NCBI GenBank assembly: GCA_029257405.1
Contig: JARIBO010000004.1
Span: 42,014-106,013 of the forward strand
DNA: 64,000 nucleotides
Direction of reading: 5' to 3'
DNA from: Caryophanales bacterium
GTDB lineage: Bacteria; Bacillota; Bacilli; Bacillales; Amphibacillaceae
In this document: piece by piece, positions 20,232 through 30,785 of the stretch
Layout of the letters: the number at the start of each line of letters is the position of its first letter
Position numbering within the stretch: the stretch's first letter is position 1
Made by a program: the position numbers and the translations under genes
Notes under the pieces: generated by a model
Seen by the model: only the letters and a program-made list of their open reading frames with translations
Databases searched by the model: none
Told to the model about the DNA's origin: nothing

Positions 20232-21050
20232 GTGAATAAAATAGCTTTCATAGGTGCAGGTTCTATGGCAGAAGCAATTGTATCAGGTATCGTAAGTAAA
20301 CAATTTATCGAAAATAAACAAGTATGGGTAACGAATAAAGATAATGAAGAACGTTTAGATGAAATGGAAGAAAAATATGGTATATCTACTTCACAAGAAA
20401 AAAAATACGTTTTATCTGAAGCTGACGTGATTATTTTATCAACCAAACCTCATGATGTATGGTCTGCGATTGAATCAATTAAATCGTATATAACAAAAAA
20501 TCAAGTAGTTATGTCAGTAATTGCTGGCATTTCAACTGAACAAATTACAAAGGCAATCGGTAAAGATATTCCTGTTGTGCGGGCAATGCCAAATACATCC
20601 GCTTCAATTGGTTATTCTGCTACTGCAATTACACAAGGTGAATTTGCAAGTGAGCGCGACATGCAAGTAGCGAAACAATTATTTGAATCAATCGGTACCG
20701 TTAATATCGTAAAAGAAGAAGAAATGCATATCGTAACAGGCATTTCTGGGAGTGGACCAGCCTATATATATTATTTAGTCGAAGCAATGGAAAAAGCTGC
20801 AATAGACGAAGGATTAGATTCAGTGACGGCTAAAGAATTAATTACGCAAACCATTATTGGAGCAGGTATGATGTTAAAAACATCAGAACTTCCTGTAGAA
20901 ACTTTGCGCGAAAATGTAACAAGTCCTAATGGTACGACAGAAGCGGGACTTAAAGTTTTAGCAGATCGTGATTTTAAGAATACGATGATTGCTTGTGTAA
21001 AAAGTGCAACAAATCGTTCTAAAGTGCTTGGAAAAAAAGAAGTTAAATAA
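20232..21050 (+). CDS. proC: Pyrroline-5-carboxylate reductase
   Basis: Last step of proline synthesis, reducing pyrroline-5-carboxylate with NAD(P)H. It has 272 residues from GTG 20232 behind AAGGGAGAG. The Rossmann motif is IAFIGAGSMAEAIVSGI, and the C-terminal family signature is GSGPAYIYYLVEAM with TIIGAGMML and TSPNGTTEAGL. The upstream in-frame starts fall within the T-box terminator and are excluded. The T-box with a proline specifier supports the function independently. In B. subtilis this place before tadA is occupied by other genes. Confidence 0.97.
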   Translation: MNKIAFIGAGSMAEAIVSGIVSKQFIENKQVWVTNKDNEERLDEMEEKYGISTSQEKKYVLSEADVIILSTKPHDVWSAIESIKSYITKNQVVMSVIAGISTEQITKAIGKDIPVVRAMPNTSASIGYSATAITQGEFASERDMQVAKQLFESIGTVNIVKEEEMHIVTGISGSGPAYIYYLVEAMEKAAIDEGLDSVTAKELITQTIIGAGMMLKTSELPVETLRENVTSPNGTTEAGLKVLADRDFKNTMIACVKSATNRSKVLGKKEVK

Positions 21051-21058
21051 GGTGATAA

Positions 21059-21523
<465 letters not shown>

Positions 21524-21567
21524 TCAATTCTTTAATTCGCTAGATTTGGTTTATGAGTCAACAATAA

Positions 21568-21596
21568 TTGCAATATTAAATTAAAAACGGTATACT
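21568..21596 (+). promoter_or_regulatory. Promoter of SRP RNA
   Basis: TTGCAA (21568-21573), 17-base spacer, TATACT (21591-21596), immediately upstream of the RNA. Confidence 0.8.
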
Positions 21597-21600
21597 ATAG

Positions 21601-21875
21601 TTTGCCGTACTAGGTGGGGAGGTAGCGGTGCCCTATAACTTGCAATCCGCTATAGCAAGACTGAATCCCCAGTTGAGGTGATTGGTTTTAAGGTCTGCCT
21701 TAAGGAATTAGTGTTGACGTTTAGGTCCTACGCAATAGAAACCTACGAACCCTGTCAGATCCGGAAGGAAGCAGCAGTAAGTAGACTCTTCTGTGTGCCG
21801 TGGGGTAGCCTAGATAGAGCTATGAACTTAAGTAACGCTTGGGATCATTTCATCGATTCTGGGTGTGCGGCTACA
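21601..21875 (+). ncRNA. scr: Signal recognition particle RNA (large Bacillus type, with Alu domain)
   Basis: The 5' region GGGGAGGTAGCGGTGCCCT and AACTTGCAATCCGCT are the Alu-domain motifs. The S-domain contains the universally conserved GTCAGATCCGGAAGGAAGCAGCA apical part, followed by GTGCCGTGGGGTAGCCT. The ends TTTGCCGTAC and GTGTGCGGC pair. The length of about 275 nucleotides equals the Bacillus 6S-like scRNA. The 5' end is inferred from the promoter and the 3' end from pairing. A 66-codon reading frame inside it is not a gene. Confidence 0.95.
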
Positions 21876-21878
21876 TAG

Positions 21879-21922
21879 AAAAAGAAGCAGTCGTTTCGTT
21901 TTTACGAGACGGCTGCTTTTTA
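21879..21922. terminator. Terminator shared by SRP RNA and the converging HdeD-like gene
   Basis: Arms GAAGCAGTCGTTTCG and CGAGACGGCTGCTTT (with G-T pairs) around a T-rich loop. A runs on the left and T runs on the right allow it to work in both directions. Confidence 0.8.
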
Positions 21923-21944
21923 ATTATTTAATTTCTTAAATAGC

Positions 21945-22466
21945 TTAATTAAGTTTTCTAATGACTAGGCCTAACGATATCCAAATAAAACCTTGGAAGA
22001 TAAAAAATATTCCAATCGTTATCGCCACAGCAAGTGCAGCTATAAATGGAGTAAAGAAAGAAATAACTGCTAAAATAAGCATTATTATACCTAAAATAAA
22101 AAGTAAATTGGTTCCAGGAAATCCCTTTAGTGTGCGAGAAATGAAGATATGCGAGATAGCTGAAAGTAAAATCCAAATTGCAAAAATAAAGACAAATATT
22201 TGTTGAGCGAAGTCAATGTAAAAGAAAGTTGTAAGACCAATTAAAAATGAAAATACACCCTCAATTAAATGCCACCGTGAAATATTCCAAATTTTAGCTT
22301 GTGTAATATAACCTAGAATTTCATTAATTCCGTTTAAAAGAAGTAACAAACCAATAATAAGTGTTACGCTTGTTAAAGATGCACTTGGATTAAAAAGGAT
22401 AAAGAAACCTAAGACGCTCATACTAATTCCTAAGATAAAAATAACAAGTAAATAAGTTTTTCTCAT
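21945..22466 (-). CDS. HdeD-family (DUF308) membrane protein
   Basis: A 173-residue protein almost wholly made of membrane segments, about six helices in three pairs, with the repeated pattern FxLGxxxxxxGxxxLxNPxxS near the start (FILGISMSVLGFFILFNP) and LIEGVFSFLIGL in the middle. This is the HdeD/DUF308 pattern; the function in Firmicutes is unknown. I prefer ATG 22466, since the GTG at 22475 forms part of the GAGGTG ribosome binding site. It is one of two protein genes on the minus strand and faces the SRP RNA terminator. B. subtilis has no gene at this place between SRP RNA and dnaX. Confidence 0.82.
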   Translation of the reverse strand: MRKTYLLVIFILGISMSVLGFFILFNPSASLTSVTLIIGLLLLLNGINEILGYITQAKIWNISRWHLIEGVFSFLIGLTTFFYIDFAQQIFVFIFAIWILLSAISHIFISRTLKGFPGTNLLFILGIIMLILAVISFFTPFIAALAVAITIGIFFIFQGFIWISLGLVIRKLN

Positions 22467-22652
22467 TCTATTCACCTCAAGTTCTTTTGTTAAATTTACT
22501 CTTAATCATAGCGTAAATAAAAAGGAAGTAACAGTGAAATGTAAAAAATAGCGTAGATTTATTTAATAACTTGTTAAATTAAAGGTAACTTATTTCAAAA
22601 ATATGATAAATAAGATATAATTAAAGAGATAGAAAAAAGAGGAGTTATTATA

Positions 22653-24359
22653 ATGAGTTATCAAGCATTATATCGTGTTTGGCGGCCACGAGTTTTTGCC
22701 GATCTTGTCGGACAAACGCATATTACACAAACTTTACAAAATGCGATTGCTGAAAAGAAATTTTCGCATGCTTATTTATTTTCAGGACCACGAGGTACTG
22801 GAAAAACAAGCGCTGCAAAAATATTGGCACAAACAATAAATTGTGAGCAGGCTCCAACAAGAGAACCTTGTAATAAATGTAGCGCTTGTTTAGGTATTTT
22901 GGACGGTTCTATTTCAGATGTAATCGAAATAGATGCGGCTTCAAATACGAGCGTAGATGATATAAGAGATATTCGCGAAACAATAAAATATGCACCAAGT
23001 TCAGTTCCTTATAAAGTATATATCATTGATGAAGTTCATATGATTTCAGTTAATGCGTTTAACGCTTTATTAAAAACGCTAGAAGAACCTCCTGAACATG
23101 TCGTATTTATTTTAGCTACAACCGAACCACATAAAATTCCGTTAACGATTATATCTAGATGTCAGAGATTTGATTTTAAGCCAATTGGAAATAAAGTAAT
23201 TGTCGACCGGATGCAAGAAATTATAAAAACAGAAGAAATTGAAGTAAATCAAGATGCCTTAGAAGCGATAGCCTTAGCAGCTGAAGGTGGTATGCGAGAT
23301 GCATTAAGTTTACTCGATCAAGCAATATCTTATAGCGATGAAAAAGTTGTCCTTGAAGATGTTCTTGCTGTAACAGGTGGTGTTTCACAATCTATTTTAA
23401 CCGAAATGATTGAAGTACTTCATAAACAAGAAGTAACTGAAGCACTTCGCTTATTTGAACACATGATTGAAAATGGTAAGGATCCAAGTCGATTTGTTTT
23501 TGATATTATCTATTTTTTAAGAGATATATTGTTTTATAAAACAAGTTCAGAATTAGAAGACATTTTAGATACTGCAATTATAGATGAGCAATTTAAAGAA
23601 ATCAGTCAAACAATCGATTCCAAATGGATTAGTGATGCCATTATGATGTTTAATGATTGTCAACAACAAATTAAATGGACAAATAGCCCTAAAATCTTCA
23701 TTGAAATTACTTTATTATCAATTGCAAATCAAGCAAAAGAAACGAGTAATTTACAAGTTCAAGCACCACAATCTACCAGAAAAGTTGATTCCGTAGAAAT
23801 AAAAGAACTAATGAAAAAAGTGAACGACTTAGAAAAACAAATTAACGAAAGAAAAGAAGAGCCTCAAGTACAAAAAAGACCAAAGCGTGAACCAGCAAGA
23901 AATAAACAAAGCAGTTTCCATGTCCCTCATGAACAGATTTATAAAGTATTAAAAGAAGCTAAAAAAGAGGCACTACAAACAACTGCAAATAATTGGGAAG
24001 GCTTTTTAACACAGCTAAAAAGAGCTCATGCTCCCGCACATGCAACAATCATTGATAGTAAGCCTGTTGCCGCTTCAGATGATGTTTTAATCGTTGCATT
24101 TAAATATGAAATACACTGTTCACTGTTTTTAGACCATAAAGATATGGTAGAATCAATTTTAGAAGATGCATTAGGAAACGCATTAAAAATTATTCCTATT
24201 CCAGAGGTTGCTTGGCAACAAGTGCGTAGTGATTATATTAGTAATTATGAACCTGATGATCAAGCAACAGAAAAAAAAGCACAAGAAGAAGCAATATCTC
24301 CACTAATTGAAGAAGCTAGAAAGCTTGTTGGAGATGAATTATTAGAAATCAAAGAATGA
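22653..24359 (+). CDS. dnaX: DNA polymerase III subunits gamma/tau
   Basis: Clamp-loader ATPase, 568 residues. N-terminal AAA+ domain with Walker [10 protein letters not shown], the four-cysteine zinc module ([17 protein letters not shown]), Walker [10 protein letters not shown] and the SRC arginine finger SRCQRFDF. The middle third is the oligomerisation domain. From about residue 380 a charged linker ([16 protein letters not shown]) leads to a tau-like C-terminal domain that would contact the polymerase and helicase. The ribosome binding site is GAGGAG, with TATAAT at 22616 as a possible -10. It is followed closely by ebfC and recR. Confidence 0.97.
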   Translation: MSYQALYRVWRPRVFADLVGQTHITQTLQNAIAEKKFSHAYLFSGPRGTGKTSAAKILAQTINCEQAPTREPCNKCSACLGILDGSISDVIEIDAASNTSVDDIRDIRETIKYAPSSVPYKVYIIDEVHMISVNAFNALLKTLEEPPEHVVFILATTEPHKIPLTIISRCQRFDFKPIGNKVIVDRMQEIIKTEEIEVNQDALEAIALAAEGGMRDALSLLDQAISYSDEKVVLEDVLAVTGGVSQSILTEMIEVLHKQEVTEALRLFEHMIENGKDPSRFVFDIIYFLRDILFYKTSSELEDILDTAIIDEQFKEISQTIDSKWISDAIMMFNDCQQQIKWTNSPKIFIEITLLSIANQAKETSNLQVQAPQSTRKVDSVEIKELMKKVNDLEKQINERKEEPQVQKRPKREPARNKQSSFHVPHEQIYKVLKEAKKEALQTTANNWEGFLTQLKRAHAPAHATIIDSKPVAASDDVLIVAFKYEIHCSLFLDHKDMVESILEDALGNALKIIPIPEVAWQQVRSDYISNYEPDDQATEKKAQEEAISPLIEEARKLVGDELLEIKE

Positions 24360-24384
24360 TTTAAAAAACAAGGAGGAATTATTT

Positions 24385-24699
24385 ATGAAAGGTAATATGG
24401 GCGGTATGATGAAACAGATGCAAAAAATGCAAAAAGATATGATGAAAGCACAAGCAGCTTTACTAGAGCTGGAGTTTGAAGCATCTTCAGGAGGCGGTAT
24501 GGTAACGGTAAAAGCAAATGGAAGCCGTGAAATTATCGATGTGCAAATTAAAGAAGAAGTTGTTGATCCAGAAGATATAGAAATGTTGCAAGATTTAATT
24601 TTAGCTGCAACGAATGATGTTATGAAACAAATCGAAGATAAAACAGAAGCAACGATGGGTAAATTTACACAAGGTTTAAATGTTCCAGGTATGTTTTAA
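24385..24699 (+). CDS. ebfC: YbaB/EbfC family nucleoid-associated protein
   Basis: A 104-residue DNA-binding protein. The N-terminus is methionine and glycine rich ([21 protein letters not shown]), followed by the conserved [18 protein letters not shown] and the C-terminal [18 protein letters not shown] helix. It forms a dimeric tweezer-like fold in homologues. It lies 25 bases after dnaX with AAGGAGG and before recR, an order kept in most bacteria (yaaK in B. subtilis). Confidence 0.96.
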   Translation: MKGNMGGMMKQMQKMQKDMMKAQAALLELEFEASSGGGMVTVKANGSREIIDVQIKEEVVDPEDIEMLQDLILAATNDVMKQIEDKTEATMGKFTQGLNVPGMF

Positions 24700-24733
24700 A
24701 TAGTTGAATGCCTGACTTAGGGAGGCTACTCGA

Positions 24734-25330
24734 ATGTATTATCCTGAACCAATCTCCAAATTGATTGACAGTTTTATGAAATTACCAGGGATTGGGCCAA
24801 AAACAGCTGTAAGATTGGCGTTTTTTGTTATTGATATGAACGAAGATGATGTGGTAGATTTTTCGAGAGCTTTAGTAAGTGCAAAGCGTGAACTTTCTTA
24901 CTGTACAATTTGTGGACATATAACTGATGAAGAAATTTGTTCGGTTTGTTCTGATCAATCAAGAGACCAATCAATTATCTGTGTAGTTGAAGATTCAAAA
25001 GATGTTATTGCTATGGAGAAAATGAAAGAATTTAATGGTACCTATCACGTTTTACATGGATCAATCTCACCAATGGATGGAATTGGACCTGAAGATATTA
25101 ATGTACCTGATTTAATTAGTCGATTAAAAGATGAGAAAATAAAAGAAATTATTTTAGCGACGAACCCAAATATTGAAGGCGAAGCAACGGCAATGTATAT
25201 TTCAAGGCTAGTTAAACCCTCGGGAATAATTACAACTCGTATTGCTCATGGATTACCGATGGGCGGGGACCTTGAGTATGCAGATGAAGTGACGCTTGCC
25301 AAGTCATTAGAAGGTCGTCGTGAAGTATAA
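24734..25330 (+). CDS. recR: Recombination protein RecR
   Basis: Acts with RecO and RecF in loading RecA at gaps. It has 198 residues. In order: helix-hairpin-helix [15 protein letters not shown], the zinc finger [16 protein letters not shown], and the TOPRIM domain ([16 protein letters not shown], then [16 protein letters not shown]), ending with the typical [20 protein letters not shown]. It is the last gene of the dnaX cluster. In B. subtilis yaaL and bofA follow; here they are missing. Confidence 0.97.
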   Translation: MYYPEPISKLIDSFMKLPGIGPKTAVRLAFFVIDMNEDDVVDFSRALVSAKRELSYCTICGHITDEEICSVCSDQSRDQSIICVVEDSKDVIAMEKMKEFNGTYHVLHGSISPMDGIGPEDINVPDLISRLKDEKIKEIILATNPNIEGEATAMYISRLVKPSGIITTRIAHGLPMGGDLEYADEVTLAKSLEGRREV

Positions 25331-25409
25331 GTAATCTTTTAAATTAGAGTATAACTAAGAGAAAGTTATTTAAAAAATAAAGATAAAAGTATAAGTTTTT
25401 TTAATTACT

Positions 25410-25449
25410 AAGAAGTGAGCCTTTGTACTTTTGTACAGAGGTTCTTCTT
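25410..25449 (+). terminator. Imperfect hairpin between recR and tmk, possible terminator
   Basis: A 40-base inverted repeat with outer arms AAGAA/TTCTT and an inner stem ending GTAC-TTTT-GTAC, with some mismatches and G-T pairs. It is not followed by a clear T run. The remaining bases from 25331 to 25580 hold no gene that I can see; a possible -10 element TAGAAT lies at 25509. Confidence 0.5.
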
Positions 25450-25580
25450 ATAAGCGACAATTTTATAAAAAATTGCTTCAATCATTAAAAAATAGTGTAA
25501 AACATGGTAGAATAGAGTTAATCGACAATTTGATTATATTTATAGATTAATAATGAAGCTATATAAAAGGAGATTTAAAC

Positions 25581-26210
25581 GTGCAAGGACATTTTATAAC
25601 TTTAGAAGGTGGAGAAGGCTCTGGAAAAACAACAGTGCTTGATCTTGTTTATAAGGAGCTGTCAGATTTAGGTTATAGTGTACTTGTAACACGTGAGCCT
25701 GGTGGGATACCTATAGCAGAATATATAAGAGAAATTATTTTAAATCCAAATAATACTCAAATGGAAAAAAGAACAGAAGCTCTACTCTATGCAGCTGCTA
25801 GACGACAACATTTAATCGAAGTCATTGTTCCAGCATTAGAGCGAGGTCAAGTTGTTTTGTGTGATCGTTTTATAGATAGTAGTTTAGTTTATCAAGGATA
25901 CGCCAGAGGCATAGGAATGGAAGAAGTGATGGCAATAAACCATTTTGCTATTGGCGACTTGTATCCTGAATTAACGCTCTTTTTTGATGTTGAACCTGAA
26001 GAAGGCTTAGCACGTATTGCACAAAATGAAAACAGAGAAAAGAATAGATTAGATTTAGAAAAACTTACCTTCCATAAAAAAGTCTATGAAGGTTATCACT
26101 TATTATTAAATAAATATCCAGATAGAATTAAACGAATTGATGCTAAAAAATCAATTCCAGAAGTAACATCTGAAACAGTTGAAAGAATATTAATTAAATT
26201 AAAAGGTTAA
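25581..26210 (+). CDS. tmk: Thymidylate kinase
   Basis: Phosphorylates dTMP to dTDP. It has 209 residues from GTG 25581 behind AAAGGAG. The P-loop is EGGEGSGKTT, the DRX motif is CDRFIDSSLVYQGYARG, and TREPGG and the lid region (AQNENREKNRLDLE) are recognisable. It begins the tmk-darA-holB-ricT-yabA cluster found in all Bacillales. Confidence 0.97.
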   Translation: MQGHFITLEGGEGSGKTTVLDLVYKELSDLGYSVLVTREPGGIPIAEYIREIILNPNNTQMEKRTEALLYAAARRQHLIEVIVPALERGQVVLCDRFIDSSLVYQGYARGIGMEEVMAINHFAIGDLYPELTLFFDVEPEEGLARIAQNENREKNRLDLEKLTFHKKVYEGYHLLLNKYPDRIKRIDAKKSIPEVTSETVERILIKLKG

Positions 26211-26221
26211 AGGAGGAGTAA

Positions 26222-26554
<333 letters not shown>

Positions 26555-26584
26555 TTAAAGTATTGAAGATAAGGAAGGTTGTTA

Positions 26585-27568
26585 ATGATGAATTGGACTT
26601 CACTTGAAAAAGTACAACCTATCGCAAGTAAGATTTTAATGAACAGTATCAAAAAAAATCGAATTGCACATGCTTATTTAATTCAAGGACTTAGAGGAAC
26701 CGGAAAATTAGAAATAGCGGTATTATTTACTCAAACAATTTTTTGTCCAGAAAAAAAAGGTTTAGAACCTTGTCAGGTTTGTCATGTCTGCAAACGAATT
26801 GAATCAAGAAATCATCCAGATATCCACTGGATAAAAAAAGATGGACAATCAATTAGGAATGAACAAATCGACTATTTACGAAAAGAGTTTTCTTATTCTA
26901 GTTCAGAGTCCTCTCGTAAAATATATATTATTGAAGATGCACAGACTTTAACAAATCAAGCAGCAAATCGTTTGTTAAAGTTTTTAGAAGAGCCATTAGT
27001 TGAAACAACGGCTCTATTATTAACAGATAATGTCCAAGCTATCATTCCAACGATTCGGTCGAGGTGTCAATTAATAGATTTACAACCATTAGATACGAAA
27101 TTATTGCAAAAAAAAATGGTGGAATCTAATTTAACAGAGCAACAGTCTAGACTTATGAGTGCTATTACCTTTAATATAGATGAAGCAATTGAATTAAATG
27201 AAGATGAGAGATACCAAGATATTATTAAAATAGCTGAAGGTCTAATAGATAGTGTTGTTTTTAATTATGAAAATCGCTATACATATCTTCATCAAAATTG
27301 GTTAAGTAAAATTACAAATCGTACAGAAACAGAATATGGATTAGACTTATTGTTGTTAGGGTTTAAAGATATTATCTATATGCAAATGGGTAAAGAAGAA
27401 TCGCTTGTATTTTTTAATAAAACAGATCAAATATTAAAAAAAGCTGTTCAATATTTTTCTAAAGAAAAATTACTTCAAATAATGAATGCCCTGTTGCAAA
27501 CGAAACAAAAACTGAAGCAAAATGTAAACCCAACACTTTTGATGGAACAGTTTGTACTTCAATTATAG
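26585..27568 (+). CDS. holB: DNA polymerase III subunit delta'
   Basis: Clamp-loader stator subunit, about 327 residues. The AAA+ fold has a P-loop region GLRGTGKLE in which the usual lysine-threonine is KL, as is normal for delta', and a zinc module (CPEKKGLEPCQVCHVCKRI). SRCQLIDLQP is the SRC motif. Starts at ATG 26585 or 26588 suit the AGGAAGG site better than TTG 26579. It is co-transcribed with tmk and ricT. Confidence 0.94.
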   Translation: MMNWTSLEKVQPIASKILMNSIKKNRIAHAYLIQGLRGTGKLEIAVLFTQTIFCPEKKGLEPCQVCHVCKRIESRNHPDIHWIKKDGQSIRNEQIDYLRKEFSYSSSESSRKIYIIEDAQTLTNQAANRLLKFLEEPLVETTALLLTDNVQAIIPTIRSRCQLIDLQPLDTKLLQKKMVESNLTEQQSRLMSAITFNIDEAIELNEDERYQDIIKIAEGLIDSVVFNYENRYTYLHQNWLSKITNRTETEYGLDLLLLGFKDIIYMQMGKEESLVFFNKTDQILKKAVQYFSKEKLLQIMNALLQTKQKLKQNVNPTLLMEQFVLQL

Positions 27569-27580
27569 AGGTGAATTCGG

Positions 27581-28396
27581 ATGATAGAAGTTATCGGAGT
27601 GAGATTTAGAGAAGTAGGTAAAATATATTATTTTGATCCAAGCGATTTTAAAATAAAGCTAGAAGACTATGTTATTGTAGAAACAATCCGTGGTGTAGAA
27701 TTCGGAGAAGTTGTTGTAGTAAATAAAAAAGTGGACGAGGAAGACGTTGTTCTTCCATTAAAAGAAGTAATGCGCATTGCAACCGAAGCAGATAAATTAG
27801 TGATGATGGAAAATACTAAGCTTGCAAATAAAGCTTTTAATATAGGTGTTGAAAAAATAAAACATCATAAACTTGAAATGAATTTAGTAGATGTTGAATA
27901 TACATTTGATTGTAATAAGGTTATCTTTTATTTTACTGCAGAAGGAAGAGTTGATTTTCGTAATTTAGTAAAAGATCTTGCAGCATTATTTAAAACAAGA
28001 ATAGAATTACGTCAAATAGGTGTAAGAGACGAAGCCAAAATATTAGGTGGAATTGGTCCTTGTGGAAGAATGCTTTGTTGTTCAACATTCTTAGGAGATT
28101 TTGAACCTGTTTCAATTAAGATGGCTAAAGATCAAAATCTGTCATTAAATCCGGCTAAAATATCAGGTTTATGTGGTAGATTAATGTGTTGTTTAAAATA
28201 TGAAAACGATAATTATGAACAAGCTAAACGCGATATGCCTGATATTGGTGAAAAAATAATTACACCATTTGGAGCAGGTCACGTAACTGACTTAAATATG
28301 TTAGAGCAAGTCGTTCAAATAAAAATAATAGAAGAAGAAACAATTATTGATTACACATTAGATGAATTAATTGATCAGAAGATAATTTCTCTTTAG
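27581..28396 (+). CDS. ricT: Regulatory iron-sulfur-containing complex subunit RicT (PSP1 domain)
   Basis: A 271-residue PSP1-domain protein (YaaT). Family knowledge: RicT with RicA and RicF forms a complex with two 4Fe-4S clusters that adapts RNase Y for mRNA maturation. Cysteine-rich segments GPCGRMLCCSTF and GLCGRLMCCLKY are the likely cluster ligands. The N-terminus MIEVIGVRFREVGKIYYFDP is typical. The gene lies between holB and yabA in the usual order. RicA and RicF are not encoded here. Confidence 0.95.
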   Translation: MIEVIGVRFREVGKIYYFDPSDFKIKLEDYVIVETIRGVEFGEVVVVNKKVDEEDVVLPLKEVMRIATEADKLVMMENTKLANKAFNIGVEKIKHHKLEMNLVDVEYTFDCNKVIFYFTAEGRVDFRNLVKDLAALFKTRIELRQIGVRDEAKILGGIGPCGRMLCCSTFLGDFEPVSIKMAKDQNLSLNPAKISGLCGRLMCCLKYENDNYEQAKRDMPDIGEKIITPFGAGHVTDLNMLEQVVQIKIIEEETIIDYTLDELIDQKIISL

Positions 28397-28422
28397 GTAA
28401 CAAAATAATGAGGTGAATCATA

Positions 28423-28761
28423 TTGGATAAGAGGAAAGTATTCGAGCAAGTATCGGATATCGAACAGCAAATTGGCGGGTTATATGAACAACTTGAAAAA
28501 CTAAAAGGAAATCTAGCAGATTTACTTGAAGAAAATTATCGATTGTCTATGGAAAACAAACATTTGCGTTCTTATCTAGATGAACAAGAGATTAAACGGG
28601 TAAAAATAAATAAAAATGAAGATACAGATGAAAATCTTCCAGGAGAAGGTTTTGATAATTTAGCACGTATATATGAAGAAGGATTTCATATTTGTCACAT
28701 GCAATTTGGAAGCCCAAGGCAAGATGGGGATTGTTTATTTTGTTTAGAATTGTTTGATTAA
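28423..28761 (+). CDS. yabA: Replication initiation control protein YabA
   Basis: Restrains DnaA by bridging it to the sliding clamp DnaN. It has 112 residues starting with TTG behind GAGGTG. The N-terminal 65 residues are a leucine-zipper coiled coil ([20 protein letters not shown]). The C-terminal zinc domain reads [19 protein letters not shown]. It is followed by a terminator at 28775. Confidence 0.95.
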   Translation: MDKRKVFEQVSDIEQQIGGLYEQLEKLKGNLADLLEENYRLSMENKHLRSYLDEQEIKRVKINKNEDTDENLPGEGFDNLARIYEEGFHICHMQFGSPRQDGDCLFCLELFD

Positions 28762-28774
28762 ATATAAAAGAATT

Positions 28775-28822
28775 AAACTGTCTCTAAATAGTATAATTAC
28801 TATTTAAAAGAGACAGTTTTTT
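28775..28822 (+). terminator. Terminator after yabA
   Basis: Outer arms AAACTGTCTC and GAGACAGTTT, inner arms TAAATAGT and ACTATTTA, followed by T5. It ends the tmk-yabA unit. Confidence 0.88.
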
Positions 28823-28843
28823 ACTTATGGAGGTGCCATTCGT

Positions 28844-29587
28844 TTGCCTGAATTAGTAGATGATGAGCGATTAGATTTTTTAGTGTCTGATGAATCGATG
28901 CGAATTATTCAAAGTCCAACAATATTTTCTTATTCATTAGATGCTTTGCTTCTAGCAGATTTTGCATATGTACCAATAAAAAAAGGAAAATTACTTGATT
29001 TATGTACTGGAAATGGAATTATTCCTTTACTACTCTCTAAACGAACTAGAGGTAATTTATATGGTTTAGAGATTCAAGAGCGTTTAGCGAATATGGCTAC
29101 ACGTTCAGTAGCCATGAATAATTTATCAGAACAAATCAATATCATTGAAGGAGATTTAAAGCAGCACCAACCAAAGTTACAACAAAGTAATTTTGATGTT
29201 GTAACATGTAATCCGCCATATTTTAAAACGCCAAATGATAATGAAAAAAATAAAAATGAACACTTAACAATCGCAAGACATGAGGTCTGTTGTTCGCTTG
29301 AAGATGTTATAAAGGCATGTAAATTATATGTAAAGCCTGGCGGAAAGGTTGCACTAGTTCATCGCCCAGGACGTTTAGTTGATTTAATTACACTAATGAG
29401 AGAATATAAAATTGAACCGAAAAGACTTAAATTTATCTATTCAAAACGAGGTAGACCAGCCATTATGATTCTAATTGAAGGTGTAAGGGATGGAAAAGCA
29501 GATTTAGAGATCTTACCACCATTATATTTGTACAATGATGATGATACTTATACAGAAGAAACAAAACGTATTATTTATGGATTTTAA
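28844..29587 (+). CDS. trmN6: tRNA1(Val) (adenine-37-N6)-methyltransferase family protein
   Basis: A 247-residue class I SAM-dependent methyltransferase (YabB). Motif I LDLCTGNGIIPLLL binds SAM and the N6-adenine catalytic motif is CNPPYFKTP. It starts with TTG behind GGAGGTG. In B. subtilis yazA (GIY-YIG) stands between it and rsmI; here rsmI follows directly after 16 bases. The exact modified nucleoside is inferred from the family. Confidence 0.9.
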   Translation: MPELVDDERLDFLVSDESMRIIQSPTIFSYSLDALLLADFAYVPIKKGKLLDLCTGNGIIPLLLSKRTRGNLYGLEIQERLANMATRSVAMNNLSEQINIIEGDLKQHQPKLQQSNFDVVTCNPPYFKTPNDNEKNKNEHLTIARHEVCCSLEDVIKACKLYVKPGGKVALVHRPGRLVDLITLMREYKIEPKRLKFIYSKRGRPAIMILIEGVRDGKADLEILPPLYLYNDDDTYTEETKRIIYGF

Positions 29588-29603
29588 AAAGAGAGGTGAG
29601 TCT

Positions 29604-30476
29604 ATGCAAATTCAAAAAAGTTATGAAAAAACAGAGCAAGGTGTTCTTTATCTCATTCCAACGCCGATAGGTAACTTAGAAGATATGACATTTCGAGCAG
29701 TTAGAATGTTAAAAGAAGTAAGTATGATTGCAGCTGAGGATACACGACATAGTAAGAAACTTTTAAGCCATTTTGATATTCATACACCTTTAATTAGTTA
29801 TCATGAACATAGTAAGCAATCTCGTATTGATTTACTTATCGAAAAGCTTGAAAAAGGTGAAGACATAGGGTTAATCAGTGATGCAGGAATGCCCGCTATA
29901 TCTGATCCGGGATATGATGTAGTGCGAGCGGCAATTGAAGAGAATTTAAAAGTGGTCACTCTACCAGGTGCTAATGCTGCACTTTGTGCGCTTGTCAGTT
30001 CTGGTCTTTCGACAGATGAATATTTATTTTATGGGTTTTTACCGCGAAAGAAAAAAGATCGTGAAGAAGAAGTGACTCGTTTAGCAAAATTAAAAGGAAC
30101 TCAAATTTTCTATGAATCACCTTATCGTCTTAAAGATACTTTAAGTGAATTTATGAAAATATATGGTGATAGACAAGTTGTAATTGCTAGAGAAATAACT
30201 AAATTATATGAAGAATTTATTAGAGGTAGTTTAGCTGAAGTAATTGAAGGAATTAAAGATTTAGAAATAAAAGGCGAGTGTTGTCTAATAGTTGAAGGTA
30301 CTTCTAACCATGTGGAAGTAGAAGATTTATGGTGGCGTCATTTGTCGATACCTGAACACGTGTCATATTATGAAGAAAAAAAAGAGTTGCAAAATAAAGC
30401 AGCTATGAAAGAAGTTGCTAATGACCGAGGTATGTCACGTAGAGATATCTATCAAATTATTCATGTAAAAAAATAA
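29604..30476 (+). CDS. rsmI: 16S rRNA (cytidine-1402-2'-O)-methyltransferase
   Basis: Methylates C1402 in the ribosomal decoding centre. It has 290 residues from ATG 29604 behind AGAGAGGTGAG. Characteristic motifs are LYLIPTPIGNLEDMTFRAV, AAEDTRHSKKLL, SDAGMPAISDPGY and FYESPYRLKDTL. It is the tetrapyrrole-methylase fold. A shared terminator separates it from the converging abrB. Confidence 0.96.
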   Translation: MQIQKSYEKTEQGVLYLIPTPIGNLEDMTFRAVRMLKEVSMIAAEDTRHSKKLLSHFDIHTPLISYHEHSKQSRIDLLIEKLEKGEDIGLISDAGMPAISDPGYDVVRAAIEENLKVVTLPGANAALCALVSSGLSTDEYLFYGFLPRKKKDREEEVTRLAKLKGTQIFYESPYRLKDTLSEFMKIYGDRQVVIAREITKLYEEFIRGSLAEVIEGIKDLEIKGECCLIVEGTSNHVEVEDLWWRHLSIPEHVSYYEEKKELQNKAAMKEVANDRGMSRRDIYQIIHVKK

Positions 30477-30505
30477 AAAAACAAACACCCAAGTGTTTGT
30501 TTTAA
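30474..30505. terminator. Bidirectional terminator between rsmI and abrB
   Basis: Arms AACAAACAC and GTGTTTGTT, flanked by an A run on the left and a T-rich stretch on the right. Confidence 0.85.
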
Positions 30506-30506
30506 T

Positions 30507-30785
30507 TTAGAGATTGAATTGATTTTTTATTTCTTCTACTAATTGTTTAGCGCCTTCAGGACTTAATACTAACTTACCATTAGCAAGAGCTTTATTATCA
30601 TCAGTGCTTTCACCTGTAATTTGACAAGACATATTAGCAACATATTTCTTTAAAATTATTTTATCTTCATCAACGTAAATTTCTATGGCGTCTTTTTCGT
30701 TAATGTGTAGAGAGCGCCTTAATTCAATCGGAATAACGACACGACCAAGTTCGTCAACTTTTCTTACCATACCTGTAGATTTCAT
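30507..30785 (-). CDS. abrB: Transition-state regulator AbrB
   Basis: A 92-residue DNA-binding repressor. The N-terminal swapped-hairpin domain reads STGMVRKVDELGRVVIPIELRRSLHINEKDAIEIYV, near identical to B. subtilis AbrB. The cysteine after that domain (MSCQITGE) is kept, and the C-terminal part resembles the tetramerisation domain. In Bacillus it represses post-exponential and sporulation-related genes; here sporulation genes are missing from all neighbouring positions, so its target set must differ. Minus strand, between rsmI and metG, as in Bacillus. RBS GAAGGAG. Confidence 0.95.
   Translation of the reverse strand: MKSTGMVRKVDELGRVVIPIELRRSLHINEKDAIEIYVDEDKIILKKYVANMSCQITGESTDDNKALANGKLVLSPEGAKQLVEEIKNQFNL

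Noticed and set aside
21678..21878. 66-codon reading frame within the SRP RNA
   Set aside because: It lies entirely inside a clear structured RNA.
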